A stretch of DNA of 58,116 nucleotides from JAVBRA01 sp031548435 (lineage in GTDB: Bacteria > Bacteroidota > Bacteroidia > Bacteroidales > Rikenellaceae). The translations under genes were made by a program, and so were the position numbers. The stretch is taken from NCBI GenBank assembly GCA_031548435.1, contig JAVBRA010000011.1, positions 1 to 58,116 on the forward strand. Reading direction: 5' to 3'. The notes under the pieces are model-generated. The model was not told the origin of the DNA. It searched no databases and saw only the letters and a program-made list of their open reading frames with translations. Every line of letters starts with the position of its first letter. The stretch's first letter is position 1. Positions 17,808 through 26,603 of this stretch are shown here, piece after piece.

Positions 17808-17918
17808 CGTATTAATTTTTTTTAAAAGGTGTGGCACCAATATTGATACTATCACAACATGCTACAAAAACCATGCAAAACAATTTCAAACAAAGTAACC
17901 AATAAAAACAAAAACACC

Positions 17919-18548
17919 ATGAAAAAAATCGTATTTGTGTTGACGGCCGCCATTGCGTTAGCGGCGGTATCGTGCCAGAGGGAACCGGATCTTTCCGACC
18001 TCGACGGCCAGTATCTGGTTCTCACCAATTTCGACCCCGAGGCCGACTACTCGACCCGGCAGATGTATTACATCCCCGACTCGATCCTCTACATCTCGGA
18101 CAGCCAGACACAACAATATTGGACAGACGCCAACGCATTGAAAATCGTCAACGAGTTCGTCTCGCAGATGAACGACCGAGGTTTCGAACGCACCAACGAC
18201 AAAGCCGCCGCCGATCTGGGCATCCAGGTCAGCTACACCAAAGACGTGACCCTGATCGTCGACAACCCCTACTGGTGGTACGACTATCCCTACTGGGATC
18301 CGACCTGGTGGGGCCCGTGGAGCGGATGGTACCCTTACCCTTACCCGGTGGTGTATTCCTATAGCATGGGGTCGCTGATGGCCGAGATCATCGACCTCGA
18401 CGCCCCCGTCAGCGGCAACCTGCCGGTGACATGGAGCGCGTATATGAGCGGCCTGCTTTCAGGATCGGCGAGCATCGACATGGAGCTGACCCTCGACGCC
18501 GTCGACCAGGCGTTCGACCAGTCGCCTTATATCGTTTACGGAGAATAA
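17919..18548 (+). CDS. DUF4136 lipoprotein
   Basis: A 209-residue lipoprotein: signal peptide with a lipobox-like AAVSC and the lipidated Cys at residue 19. The DUF4136 fold follows, with ADLGIQVSYTKDV near 98-110 and a C-terminal segment for dimer or ligand contacts. Residues 118-147 are strikingly rich in Trp, Tyr and Pro (WYDYPYWDP and similar), a common but unexplained feature of this family in Bacteroidota. The start is the ATG at 17919, which begins the signal peptide; an upstream in-frame codon at 17859 is unlikely. The next gene, an outer-membrane-type barrel, starts 26 bases later, so the two probably form an operon. Confidence 0.82.
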   Translation: MKKIVFVLTAAIALAAVSCQREPDLSDLDGQYLVLTNFDPEADYSTRQMYYIPDSILYISDSQTQQYWTDANALKIVNEFVSQMNDRGFERTNDKAAADLGIQVSYTKDVTLIVDNPYWWYDYPYWDPTWWGPWSGWYPYPYPVVYSYSMGSLMAEIIDLDAPVSGNLPVTWSAYMSGLLSGSASIDMELTLDAVDQAFDQSPYIVYGE

Positions 18549-18574
18549 ATGATTAACCTTAAAAGAGAATCGTT

Positions 18575-19204
18575 ATGAAAACAACAAAAAATATAGCAGC
18601 CGCCATTGCGTTTGCCCTCTGCCTGCTTTTTGCCAACGAAAGCAAGGCGCAATATTACAAGAACTCCTATTTCAATGTCGACTGGCAGCTCAACTTTCCT
18701 GTCAATAACGGTTTCGCCGACAAGATGAGCGGTTGGGGCGCCAACCTCGACGGCGGATATCTGGTCAACGACAATGTGGGCGTGGGCGGATTCGTGTCGT
18801 TCCATACCAACCTCGAATACATTCCGCGTCAAACCATCCAGCTCTCGGAAACGTCAGCCGTCAACACCGACCAGGAACACTCGGTGTTCCAGCTGCCGTT
18901 CGGCGCCACGGTGCGCTATATGCTGGGGATGCCCGACCAGGTGGGACAGCCTTATATCGCACTGAAACTCGGGGCCAACTACGCCGAAATGACCTCGTTC
19001 TACAACGCTTTCGAGAGCTACGACACCTCATGGGGTTTCTTCCTCTCGCCCGAGGTGGGCATCAATATCTTTCCCGGGGCCAACGGGCAGTACGCCCTGC
19101 ACCTGGCGGCCTACTTCAGCTATGCCACCAACAGCATGGAAACACTCGCCTACGAGGTGAAAGGACTGAGCAACTTCGGACTGCGCGTCGGGTTGGGATT
19201 CTGA
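18575..19204 (+). CDS. outer-membrane beta-barrel protein
   Basis: A 209-residue protein with a signal peptide (about 1-25, ending SKA-Q) and alternating amphipathic strands of an 8- to 10-stranded barrel. It ends in FGLRVGLGF, with the C-terminal Phe expected for BAM-dependent assembly. It follows the DUF4136 lipoprotein gene in the same direction and is closed by a strong terminator, so the pair is likely one transcript. A joint envelope role is plausible, but nothing more specific can be claimed. Confidence 0.72.
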   Translation: MKTTKNIAAAIAFALCLLFANESKAQYYKNSYFNVDWQLNFPVNNGFADKMSGWGANLDGGYLVNDNVGVGGFVSFHTNLEYIPRQTIQLSETSAVNTDQEHSVFQLPFGATVRYMLGMPDQVGQPYIALKLGANYAEMTSFYNAFESYDTSWGFFLSPEVGINIFPGANGQYALHLAAYFSYATNSMETLAYEVKGLSNFGLRVGLGF

Positions 19205-19248
19205 CCCCCGCCGGTGGTTTCCGATTGCTTGGAAACACTCGATGAAGA

Positions 19249-19283
19249 AGCGGCGCGCCATAAATGGCGCGCCGCTCTTTTTG
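19249..19283 (+). terminator. intrinsic terminator of the DUF4136/barrel operon
   Basis: A 13-bp perfect stem (AGCGGCGCGCCAT and its complement) with a 2-base gap is followed by CTTTTTG. Confidence 0.88.
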
Positions 19284-19406
19284 CGAAAAACCGAGACCGG
19301 ATAGTTACGGATCGGCAGACTTGGGTGCCGATTCCGTGATGTCTTTCAGAGTGGCGCAATCACGGGCGACCTGTTTTATTCCCTTCAAAAAAGCAGAACC
19401 ATCGAC

Positions 19407-19450
19407 GTCATTTCGGGAGGATCCGTCCGGAGATCACCCTCGGAAATGAC
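19407..19450. repeat. imperfect inverted repeat in the gap before the UbiB gene
   Basis: Outer arms GTCATTTC and GAAATGAC enclose partly paired GC-rich sequence. It resembles the dispersed GTCAT-type hairpins elsewhere in the window. The 308-base gap 19205-19512 otherwise holds only the terminator at 19249-19283. Confidence 0.4.
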
Positions 19451-19512
19451 AACACAAAGCATTGGTTCCGGCCGCACGCAACTTCCAAATATTAAAAAGC
19501 GCCGGCGATGCC

Positions 19513-21171
19513 CTACCGCTTGCGGAACAGCCACTTGAGCATCAGCAGGCCGATGAGCACCGACGAAACGATCAGCGCCACCTGTCCGTAGGAACTGTCG
19601 GCGCGGCCGAAGGCGATCAGGATCGACGCCCCCACGAACAGCCCGATCAGCACGATGACATAGGCCAGCCGCGTGGTAAGGATGCGCATCGTTTTCACAA
19701 ACATGTCCTTGTCCGACACGATGATTTCGTGCTTGATCTTCCCCTCCTTGAGCTTGTAGAGGATCTCCGACACGTCGTTCGGCAACGTGCGCACCAGATT
19801 GGCGTAATTCGACATCGTTTCGAAAATGTGCCCCGCCAGCTTGCGCGGCGAGAATTTCTTCTTCACCAGGTCTTTGGCGTAAGGGATGATCAGCTCGGTG
19901 ATCGAAATATCGGGATTGAGCATCTCGGCCACTTTCTGCGTGGTGACCAAGGCCTTGACCAACATGAAGATACCCGACGGGATCTGGATACGGTACTTGA
20001 CGATGATGTCGATGCAACTCTGGAACACGCCGCCGAAATTGACCTGGCTCAGCGGAATGTCTTCGTTTTGTTTGATGATGCGGTCGATCTCGAACTCCAG
20101 CTGGTCGAGCTGCTCGAAAAAACGGACGTCGCACAGCGTCAGCAGGGCGTGGGCCATTTCGGCGCTGTCCTTGCGCACGAAGCCCAGTGCAAAGTCGGCC
20201 AGGAAGTTGGTGTCGCGCGGGCGCAACGATCCCACCATCCCGAAATCTATGAAGGTCACCACGTTATTGCCCTTGATGAAGATGTTGCCCGGATGGGGGT
20301 CGGCATGGAAAAACCCTTCGACCAAGATCATCTTCAACAACGCGTTGGCCCCGTTGACAGCGATCTGCTGGGCCGACAGCCCCGCCGCCGACAGCGCTTC
20401 CGGGTCGTCGGGCGTGATGCCGCGCACCCGTTCCATCACCAGCAGCCGGGAAGTCGAATAATTGAGGTACACCTTGGGGATATACACCGTGTCGTCGCCC
20501 TGGAAAATGTGGCGGAACCGCTTGATGTTCGCCGCCTCGTTCAGGTAGTCGAGCTCGCGGATCATGTTTTCGCCGAACTCGTCGATCAGCGCCACAATGT
20601 TGATGGCCGCCAGATCGGGATAGTTGGCCGCCAGTTTCTTGGCCAGGTAGCGCATCAGGTAGAGGTCGGTCTTGATCTTGCTGGTGATCTGCGGGCGCTG
20701 GATCTTGACAATCACCTCCTCGCCGTTGCGCAGCCGCCCGGTGTACACCTGTCCGATGGAGGCCGAGGCAAAGCATTTGTGGTCGAAACTTTCGAACACG
20801 TCGTCGATGCGGGCGCGCAACTCTTTCTCGACCAGCACAATGGCCTGATCGTCGGGAAACGGTTTGGCCGCCGCCTGCAACTTTTTCAGCTCTTTGCGAA
20901 ACCGCTCCGAGATGATGTCGGGGCGGTCGGCCAGGATCTGCCCGAACTTGATGTAGGTGGGCCCCAGGTCTTCGATGGTGATGCGCAGACGCTCCTGAGT
21001 GGTATAGATCTTCTTCTGGGGCTTGCTCTCGGGCCGGTCTTTACGGCGGCGGCGGTAGCGGGCGTTGGCCGTCATGTGGTCGAAAACCTCGGCCACACCG
21101 TTTCGGAACAGGATCCACATGATTTGCAGGAACCTGCCCAACTGCAAAATTCCCGAATAAACGTTTCTCAT
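19513..21171 (-). CDS. ABC1/UbiB/AarF family atypical kinase
   Basis: A 552-residue protein of the UbiB family, linked to quinone or other isoprenoid lipid biosynthesis and transport. The family-specific KxGQ motif is at 75-78 (KFGQ), the alanine-rich loop that replaces the glycine-rich loop is ASASIGQV (135-142), the catalytic loop HADPHPGN is at 288-295 and the metal-binding DFG at 308-310. Two C-terminal transmembrane helices (about 498-520 and 530-548) anchor it in the inner membrane. Bacteroidota make menaquinone rather than ubiquinone, so a role in menaquinone or lipid handling is an inference. It starts 4 bases after the coiled-coil gene. Confidence 0.9.
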   Translation of the reverse strand: MRNVYSGILQLGRFLQIMWILFRNGVAEVFDHMTANARYRRRRKDRPESKPQKKIYTTQERLRITIEDLGPTYIKFGQILADRPDIISERFRKELKKLQAAAKPFPDDQAIVLVEKELRARIDDVFESFDHKCFASASIGQVYTGRLRNGEEVIVKIQRPQITSKIKTDLYLMRYLAKKLAANYPDLAAINIVALIDEFGENMIRELDYLNEAANIKRFRHIFQGDDTVYIPKVYLNYSTSRLLVMERVRGITPDDPEALSAAGLSAQQIAVNGANALLKMILVEGFFHADPHPGNIFIKGNNVVTFIDFGMVGSLRPRDTNFLADFALGFVRKDSAEMAHALLTLCDVRFFEQLDQLEFEIDRIIKQNEDIPLSQVNFGGVFQSCIDIIVKYRIQIPSGIFMLVKALVTTQKVAEMLNPDISITELIIPYAKDLVKKKFSPRKLAGHIFETMSNYANLVRTLPNDVSEILYKLKEGKIKHEIIVSDKDMFVKTMRILTTRLAYVIVLIGLFVGASILIAFGRADSSYGQVALIVSSVLIGLLMLKWLFRKR

Positions 21172-21175
21172 TCAA

Positions 21176-21499
21176 TCAATCCGTTATCTTGTCTGTCAAC
21201 ACCTGTACCATTTCGGTCAGGGCATCGATTTTTTTCTCCAGCGCCCCGATCTTCTTTTCCAGGGCTCCGATCTTTTTCGCACTGTCCTTCTTGACGATTG
21301 CAGCCAGGGCGCCGGCAAAGAGATTGTCTTCAACCGTGCCCAGCACATTGTAGAGTTCCTCCCCTATTTTCTCGGCCACGTCCGCATCCTGTCCCGTAGC
21401 GTTTTCGATGGCCCCGGCCACCTTGTCCACGAACTTTTCGCGGTCTTGCAGCGACGACGAAAGGGCCGTGCGCAGAATGAAATTGAGTTTGCTGTTCAT
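21176..21499 (-). CDS. phasin-like coiled-coil protein upstream of the UbiB kinase
   Basis: A 107-residue soluble helical protein. The C-terminal part (about 73-105) repeats KKIGALEKKIGALEKKIDAL, an exact heptad pattern that must form a coiled coil. The first part (1-70) is predicted helical with amphipathic stretches. No signal peptide, membrane segment or catalytic motif is present. Size and layout resemble phasin or poly(hydroxyalkanoate)-granule-associated proteins, but no such granule genes are near. It directly precedes the UbiB-family gene with a 4-base gap, so co-translation and a physical partnership are likely. Confidence 0.7.
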   Translation of the reverse strand: MNSKLNFILRTALSSSLQDREKFVDKVAGAIENATGQDADVAEKIGEELYNVLGTVEDNLFAGALAAIVKKDSAKKIGALEKKIGALEKKIDALTEMVQVLTDKITD

Positions 21500-21645
21500 A
21501 CCGGTTCCATTTATCGGTTTGCTAAGATAATCATATTTCCTACGTTAACAACCCATTCGCAACAAATACCGCTCCAAGAGGGGGCGGAAAGATGATTTTT
21601 TCGATTTTATCCGTCATTGCGGGCTGCTTCAGTACAAAAGTTTTG

Positions 21646-21653
21646 TATATTTG
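21646..21653 (+). promoter_or_regulatory. -7 promoter element of the GNAT gene
   Basis: TATATTTG is an exact TAnnTTTG match 23 bases before the start codon. No clear TTG lies at -33. Confidence 0.5.
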
Positions 21654-21676
21654 TTTAAACCAACCCTATCATTGCC

Positions 21677-22201
21677 ATGAGTTTCGTTTCAGAAAAAATC
21701 TACCTGCGCCTGCCTCAACCCGGCGACCTGGAGTTGCTGCACCTGTGGGAAAACGACCCCGAGGTGTGGAAAGTGAGCGAGGCCGAGGGCCGCTATACCC
21801 GGGCCGAAATCGATGAGTTCATCCGCAACGCCTCGGCCGACATATTCGAGACCGGCCAGTTGCGGTTCATGATCGTGCTGCGCGACGACGACACTCCCGT
21901 CGGCACCATCGACCTGTTCGGGTTCGACCCCCAGCACCGCCGCGCCGGAGTGGGCATCCTCATCTATGACCACGCCCACCGCGCCAAGGGATATGCCTCG
22001 CAGGCGCTGGAACTGGTGACGGGCTACAGTTTCGACGTGCTGAAAATGCACCAGCTCCATTGCGACATTCCGCCCGAAAACACGGCCAGCATCGCCCTGT
22101 TCAGAAAGCACGGCTTCGAGCCGATCGGGCTTAAGAAAGAGTGGACTCTGGTGCAGGGGCAATGGCAAGACCAGTTGATGTTCCAACTGCTGGCGCCGTA
22201 G
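21677..22201 (+). CDS. GNAT N-acetyltransferase (Acetyltransf_3, RimJ/SpeG-like)
   Basis: A 174-residue acetyl-CoA-dependent acetyltransferase. The opening IYLRLPQPGDLELLHLW is typical of the RimJ/RimL/SpeG group. The acetyl-CoA loop appears as DHAHRAKGYASQAL (about 99-112), in place of the canonical Q/R-x-x-G-x-G/A. ENTASIALFRKHGFEPIG closes the fold. Members acetylate protein N-termini, polyamines or small amines; the substrate is not evident. It stands alone between its own promoter box and the terminator shared with maeB. Confidence 0.85.
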   Translation: MSFVSEKIYLRLPQPGDLELLHLWENDPEVWKVSEAEGRYTRAEIDEFIRNASADIFETGQLRFMIVLRDDDTPVGTIDLFGFDPQHRRAGVGILIYDHAHRAKGYASQALELVTGYSFDVLKMHQLHCDIPPENTASIALFRKHGFEPIGLKKEWTLVQGQWQDQLMFQLLAP

Positions 22202-22213
22202 AATCCGGACGCA

Positions 22214-22252
22214 GAAACGCCGGAGGCCGCTTGCGGCCTCCGGCGTTTTCAT
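22214..22252. terminator. bidirectional terminator between the GNAT gene and maeB
   Basis: A 15-bp perfect stem (22216-22230 and 22233-22247) with a two-base loop. A T-rich tail follows on the plus strand and TTTCTG on the minus strand. Confidence 0.85.
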
Positions 22253-22266
22253 TTGCGGCGACTCTG

Positions 22267-24546
22267 TTATTTTCCTCCGCCTTCCTGCGCCACGTCGATG
22301 GCGGCGATGGTTGCGATGTTGAGTATCTGACGGGCCGAAGCGTCGGCCGGCACCATATGCCCGAACGACGACCCCAGCAACACGGGGGTTATCACCTCGA
22401 CATTATGCCCCAGTTTTTCGATCAGGCGATAAGCGATGTTGGCCGCCGAAAGGTCGGGAAACACAAACGTGTTCACGTCTTTATCGCCCAGTTTCGAGAA
22501 GGGGAATTTCTCCATGCGGGCTTTCTTATCGAGGGCGTAATCGGCCTTGATCTCGCCGTCGACCACGATTTCCGGATGGTTTTTGTGGAGGATCTTCACC
22601 GCCTCGCGAACCTTCACGGCATCCTCGTCGGCCGACCCGCCGAAATTCGAGTACGAGAGCATGGCGATCACCGGAGCGATCCCCAACTTGCTGATGCCGT
22701 TGCCGGCCAGCACGGCGATGTCGGCCAGTTGACCGGCCGTCGGGTTCGAGGTATACCCCACGTCCGCAAAAAACAACGGCCCGCTCTTGGTCAGGACAAT
22801 GGCCAGGGCGGCATATTTCTCGTCTTTGCCGAAAAGCATCCGGTACGGTTCGAGCGCCGTGGTGTAACGCCCCTCGTACGATACCAGCGTGGTATCGGCG
22901 TCCTTGCAGTAGACCATCATCAGGGCAAACCAGTTGGGGTGCTCCATGCGCCGGGCGGCCTCGTGCATCGAGATGCCGTCGCGGTTGAGTTTCTCGTACA
23001 GCACACGGGCGTATTTTGCGCGCTTGGCAACCATGCTGTCGCAGCGGAAATCGAGGATGTGCTTCTCGTCCAGTTCGAGGTTGTATTCCGACATCAGCGC
23101 CGCGATCTTCTTTTTGTTGCCCAACACGATAGGATAGGCCATCCGGTCGGAATAGACCGTCGAGGCGGCTTTGAGCGTATTGACATTCTCTCCGTCCGAG
23201 AAAACGATGCGCCGCATGGCCCCCGTGCGGGCTTTGTTGCGCAGCATGCGCATCAGTTCGTTGTTGCGTCCCAGGCGCTCCTCCAGATGGAAGGCGTAGG
23301 CGTCCCAGTCGTTGATGGTTTTGCGCGCCACGCCCGAATCGATGGCGCTTTTGGCCACGGCCATCGAGATAGCCGAGATCAGGCGCGGGTCGAGCGGCTT
23401 GGGGATGATGTAGTCGCGCCCGAACGACAACCCCGGATTGTTGTATGCCGTGGCCACCACGTCGGGCACGGGTTCCTTGGCGATCCGGGCCAGCGCATAC
23501 ACGGCGGCCACTTTCATCTCTTCGTTGATTTTGGTAGCCCGCACGTCGAGCGCGCCGCGGAAGATATAGGGAAATCCCAGCACGTTGTTCACCTGGTTGG
23601 GATAGTCCGAGCGGCCGGTGGCGAAGATGATGTCGGGACGCGAAGCCATCGCCTCGTCGTACCCGATTTCGGGATCGGGATTGGCCAGTGCGAACACGAT
23701 CGGCGACGAAGCCATGCTCTGCACCATTTTGGAGGTGAGCACGCCGGCCACCGACAGTCCCAGAAACACATCGGCCCCTTTGAGCGCGTCCTCCAGGGTC
23801 GACACATTGCGCTCGGTGGCATATTGCGCCTTGATCCGGTTCAGGTCGGTGCGGCGGGTGGTGATGGCCCCCTTGCTGTCGCACATGACAATGTTCTGCG
23901 GCCTCACCCCCAGGTTGATATAGAGCTTGGTGCAGGCGATGGCGGCCGCTCCGGCGCCGTTGACCACCACCGTTATCTCTTCGATCTTTTTCCCGGCGAT
24001 CTCCAGCGCGTTGAGCAGCGCCGCCGACGAGATGATGGCCGTGCCATGTTGGTCGTCGTGCATCACCGGGATGTCGAGTTCCTGTTTGAGCCGCTCCTCG
24101 ATCTCGAAGCACTCGGGGGCCTTGATGTCCTCCAGGTTGATTCCCCCGAAGGTGGGCGAGATGTTCCGCACCGTCTGAATGAACTCATCGATGTTTGAGG
24201 TGTCGACCTCGATGTCGAACACGTCGATGTCGGCGAATGTTTTGAACAGCAACCCCTTGCCCTCCATCACCGGCTTGCCCGCCATGGCCCCGATATCGCC
24301 CAGGCCCAACACGGCCGTCCCGTTCGAGATCACAGCCACCAGGTTGCCTTTGGCGGTGTATTTATACGCGTCCTCGGGTTGCTTCTCAATCTCCAGACAC
24401 GGCGCAGCCACTCCGGGCGAATAGGCCAGCGACAGGTCTTTCTGCGTGTTGTACGGCTTTGTCGGGATTACCTCTATTTTGCCCGGCCTTCCCTGCGCGT
24501 GGTATTCCAGCGCTTCGCTCCTCAAATCACTCTTTTTGGTAATCAT
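22267..24546 (-). CDS. maeB: NADP-dependent malic enzyme with C-terminal phosphotransacetylase-like domain
   Basis: A 759-residue protein with two parts. Residues 1 to about 420 are the malic enzyme, with a conserved SLAYSPGVAAPC near 38-50, the metal and malate site VMHDDQHGTAI near 163, and a Rossmann domain (VVVNGAGAAAIA). Residues about 430-759 are homologous to phosphotransacetylase but lack transferase activity in studied MaeB proteins and serve as an acetyl-CoA-sensing regulatory domain. It oxidatively decarboxylates malate to pyruvate and supplies NADPH. It has its own -7 promoter box. With pckA it forms the C3/C4 node of the fermentation. Confidence 0.95.
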   Translation of the reverse strand: MITKKSDLRSEALEYHAQGRPGKIEVIPTKPYNTQKDLSLAYSPGVAAPCLEIEKQPEDAYKYTAKGNLVAVISNGTAVLGLGDIGAMAGKPVMEGKGLLFKTFADIDVFDIEVDTSNIDEFIQTVRNISPTFGGINLEDIKAPECFEIEERLKQELDIPVMHDDQHGTAIISSAALLNALEIAGKKIEEITVVVNGAGAAAIACTKLYINLGVRPQNIVMCDSKGAITTRRTDLNRIKAQYATERNVSTLEDALKGADVFLGLSVAGVLTSKMVQSMASSPIVFALANPDPEIGYDEAMASRPDIIFATGRSDYPNQVNNVLGFPYIFRGALDVRATKINEEMKVAAVYALARIAKEPVPDVVATAYNNPGLSFGRDYIIPKPLDPRLISAISMAVAKSAIDSGVARKTINDWDAYAFHLEERLGRNNELMRMLRNKARTGAMRRIVFSDGENVNTLKAASTVYSDRMAYPIVLGNKKKIAALMSEYNLELDEKHILDFRCDSMVAKRAKYARVLYEKLNRDGISMHEAARRMEHPNWFALMMVYCKDADTTLVSYEGRYTTALEPYRMLFGKDEKYAALAIVLTKSGPLFFADVGYTSNPTAGQLADIAVLAGNGISKLGIAPVIAMLSYSNFGGSADEDAVKVREAVKILHKNHPEIVVDGEIKADYALDKKARMEKFPFSKLGDKDVNTFVFPDLSAANIAYRLIEKLGHNVEVITPVLLGSSFGHMVPADASARQILNIATIAAIDVAQEGGGK

Positions 24547-24570
24547 AATTCGGCGGTTCTAATTATCGTG

Positions 24571-24578
24571 TAAAGTTA
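24571..24578 (-). promoter_or_regulatory. -7 promoter element of maeB
   Basis: TAACTTTA on the minus strand, one base from consensus, 24 bases before the start codon; the -33 region is weak. The 230-base gap to guaB otherwise holds only the guaB terminator. Confidence 0.45.
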
Positions 24579-24723
24579 GGATGAAAAATCAAGAATCAGA
24601 AACAATCGCCGGCCAAACTTTCCCGGACGCATGCCTTCCCGCCTCACAATCCCGAAACGACGCGAAAATCTGTTATTGAGCTGCGGGCACACCAGAAACA
24701 ACCGGCCTGTGAGCATGAATACG

Positions 24724-24756
24724 AAACAAAAAGCCTGCCTCACAGCGGGCAGGCTC
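24724..24756 (-). terminator. intrinsic terminator of guaB
   Basis: On the minus strand AGCCTGCC and GGCAGGCT form an 8-bp stem followed by TTTTTGTTT. Confidence 0.85.
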
Positions 24757-24776
24757 TTCGCAAATAGCGCCGTTTG

Positions 24777-26270
24777 CTACTCTTTCAGGATCACGTCGTG
24801 CGCCCCGCCCTCAACGATGCTGGTGGAGGAAACGAGCGTGATCTTGGCTTTTTTCTGCAGCTCCGGAATGCTGATGGCCCCGCAACTGCACATGGTGGCT
24901 TTGATTTTACCCAGCGTCACGGCCAGATTGTCTTTCATCTTGCCGGCGTAGGGGACATAACTGTCGACCCCCTCTTCGAACTTGAGCGAGTCGGACGATC
25001 CGCCCGAGTCGTATCGCTGCCAGTTCTGGGCCCGGTTCGACCCCTCGCCCCAATATTCCTTGACGTAGTTGTTGCCGATGCGCAGTTTCTTGGTGGGCGA
25101 CTCGTCGAAGCGGGCGAAATAGCGGCCCATCATCAGAAAGTCGGCCCCCATGGCCAGTGCCAGCACCATGTGGTAATCGTGCACCAGCCCGCCGTCGCTG
25201 CATATGGGGACGTAGATGCCCGTCTCTTTGAAGTAGTCGTTGCGGGCCCGGGCCACGTCGATGATGGCAGTGGCCTGTCCGCGCCCGATCCCCTTCTGTT
25301 CGCGGGTGATGCAGATCGACCCGCCGCCGATGCCCACCTTGATGAAGTCGGCCCCGGCCTCGACCAGATAACGGAACCCTTCGCCGTCGACCACATTGCC
25401 CGCACCTACCAGCACCTTGTCGCTGTATTGGCTCTTGATCCATTTCAGCGCGTCATACTGCCACTCCGAGTAACCGTCCGACGAGTCGATGCACAGCACA
25501 TCCACGCCCGCCTCCACCAACGCAGGCACGCGTTCCTGATAGTCCCGGCTGTTGATGCCGGCGCCCACCAGCAGGGTTTTGTCCTTGAGGTTCGACAGCT
25601 CCAGGGGGTTGTCCTTGTGGCTGTCGTAGTCTTTGCGAAAGACGAAGTAACTCAGGTTCTGATCTTTATCGATGATTGGCAGCGTATTGAGCTTATTGTC
25701 CCAAATGATCTGGTTGGCCTCGGTGAGCGTGATGCCCGCCTGTCCGGTCACCAGCTTGGCGAAAGGGGTCATGAAATCCGACACCTTCTTATCGGGACTG
25801 TCGATGTCGACACGGTAATCGCGATGGGTTATCAGCCCCAGCAGCCTGCCGTTGGGAGTGCCGTCGTGGGTGACGCCGATGGTCGAGTGGCCGGTTTTCC
25901 TCACCAGGGCAATCACATCCGAGAGCGTATGGTCGGGCATCAGGTTCGAGTCGCTGACCACGAACCCGGCCTTGAACTTCTTGACCTTGCGCACCATCTC
26001 GGCCTGGCTTTCGACCGGCTGCGACCCGAAGATGAACGACAGCCCGCCGTTGCGCGCCAACTCAATGGCCAGTCCCGAGTCCGACACCGACTGCATGATG
26101 GCCGACACCACCGGGATGTTCAGCTCGATTGCAGGCGCCTGGCCCTTTTTGAACTTGGTGAGCGGGGTTTTGAGCGATATATTCGCCGGGATGCACTGCC
26201 GGGTGGTCAGGCCGGGGATCAGCAGATATTCCCCGAAAGTTCTCGATACGTCGTCCAGATAGATTGCCAT
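24777..26270 (-). CDS. guaB: inosine-5'-monophosphate dehydrogenase
   Basis: A 497-residue cytosolic enzyme that oxidises IMP to XMP with NAD+, the committed step to GMP. The TIM barrel is split by a pair of CBS domains (about residues 95-215) that can bind nucleotides. The catalytic loop GGGSICITR carries the active-site Cys320, and the downstream flap holds REQKGIGRGQ. The start is ATG 26270 (MAIYLDDVSRTF), 12 codons after the longest possible frame, because the promoter -7 box at 26304-26311 would exclude the upstream codon from the transcript. It is a single gene with its own terminator. Confidence 0.95.
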   Translation of the reverse strand: MAIYLDDVSRTFGEYLLIPGLTTRQCIPANISLKTPLTKFKKGQAPAIELNIPVVSAIMQSVSDSGLAIELARNGGLSFIFGSQPVESQAEMVRKVKKFKAGFVVSDSNLMPDHTLSDVIALVRKTGHSTIGVTHDGTPNGRLLGLITHRDYRVDIDSPDKKVSDFMTPFAKLVTGQAGITLTEANQIIWDNKLNTLPIIDKDQNLSYFVFRKDYDSHKDNPLELSNLKDKTLLVGAGINSRDYQERVPALVEAGVDVLCIDSSDGYSEWQYDALKWIKSQYSDKVLVGAGNVVDGEGFRYLVEAGADFIKVGIGGGSICITREQKGIGRGQATAIIDVARARNDYFKETGIYVPICSDGGLVHDYHMVLALAMGADFLMMGRYFARFDESPTKKLRIGNNYVKEYWGEGSNRAQNWQRYDSGGSSDSLKFEEGVDSYVPYAGKMKDNLAVTLGKIKATMCSCGAISIPELQKKAKITLVSSTSIVEGGAHDVILKE

Positions 26271-26303
26271 GGCTCCAACTTTTTTGAAAGTTATAAAATT
26301 TGA

Positions 26304-26311
26304 CAAAATTA
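26304..26311 (-). promoter_or_regulatory. -7 promoter element of guaB
   Basis: TAATTTTG on the minus strand is an exact consensus match, 33 bases before the guaB ATG. The -33 position reads TTA rather than TTG. Confidence 0.5.
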
Positions 26312-26410
26312 CGCATTTTTGCCGGAATTTTATAACCCTTCCCGAGGTTTATGTGTAAGTGTTTTATATATAACTACTTGTACACCCTCTACACTCGATA
26401 TGAAAGAGAC

Positions 26411-26533
26411 AATCGACGGATTAATCTGTCATCCCGAACGACGTGAAAAAGCTGTTTGTTTATAATGAACTTCTTTTCCCCTTTTGTCTTGACACAAAAG
26501 GGGAGCACGCCGGCAAGCGAAATCAATCCATCC
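26411..26533 (+). repeat. intergenic mosaic repeat, copy B
   Basis: It shares long stretches with 2321-2438 (minus strand). It contains a 10-bp perfect stem, CCCCTTTTGT...ACAAAAGGGG with a 6-base loop (around 26484-26509), the TGTCATCCCGAAC module and the CGCCGGCAAGCGAAAT module. It lies between guaB and pyrI, and the hairpin may also end pyrBI transcripts although no T-run follows. Confidence 0.7.
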
Positions 26534-26603
26534 TTTCGTACAGAGCGAAGGGGAAATCCCTATATCCGTGGCATTTTCAGGGAACCGACTCAGAAAGACG
26601 GCC

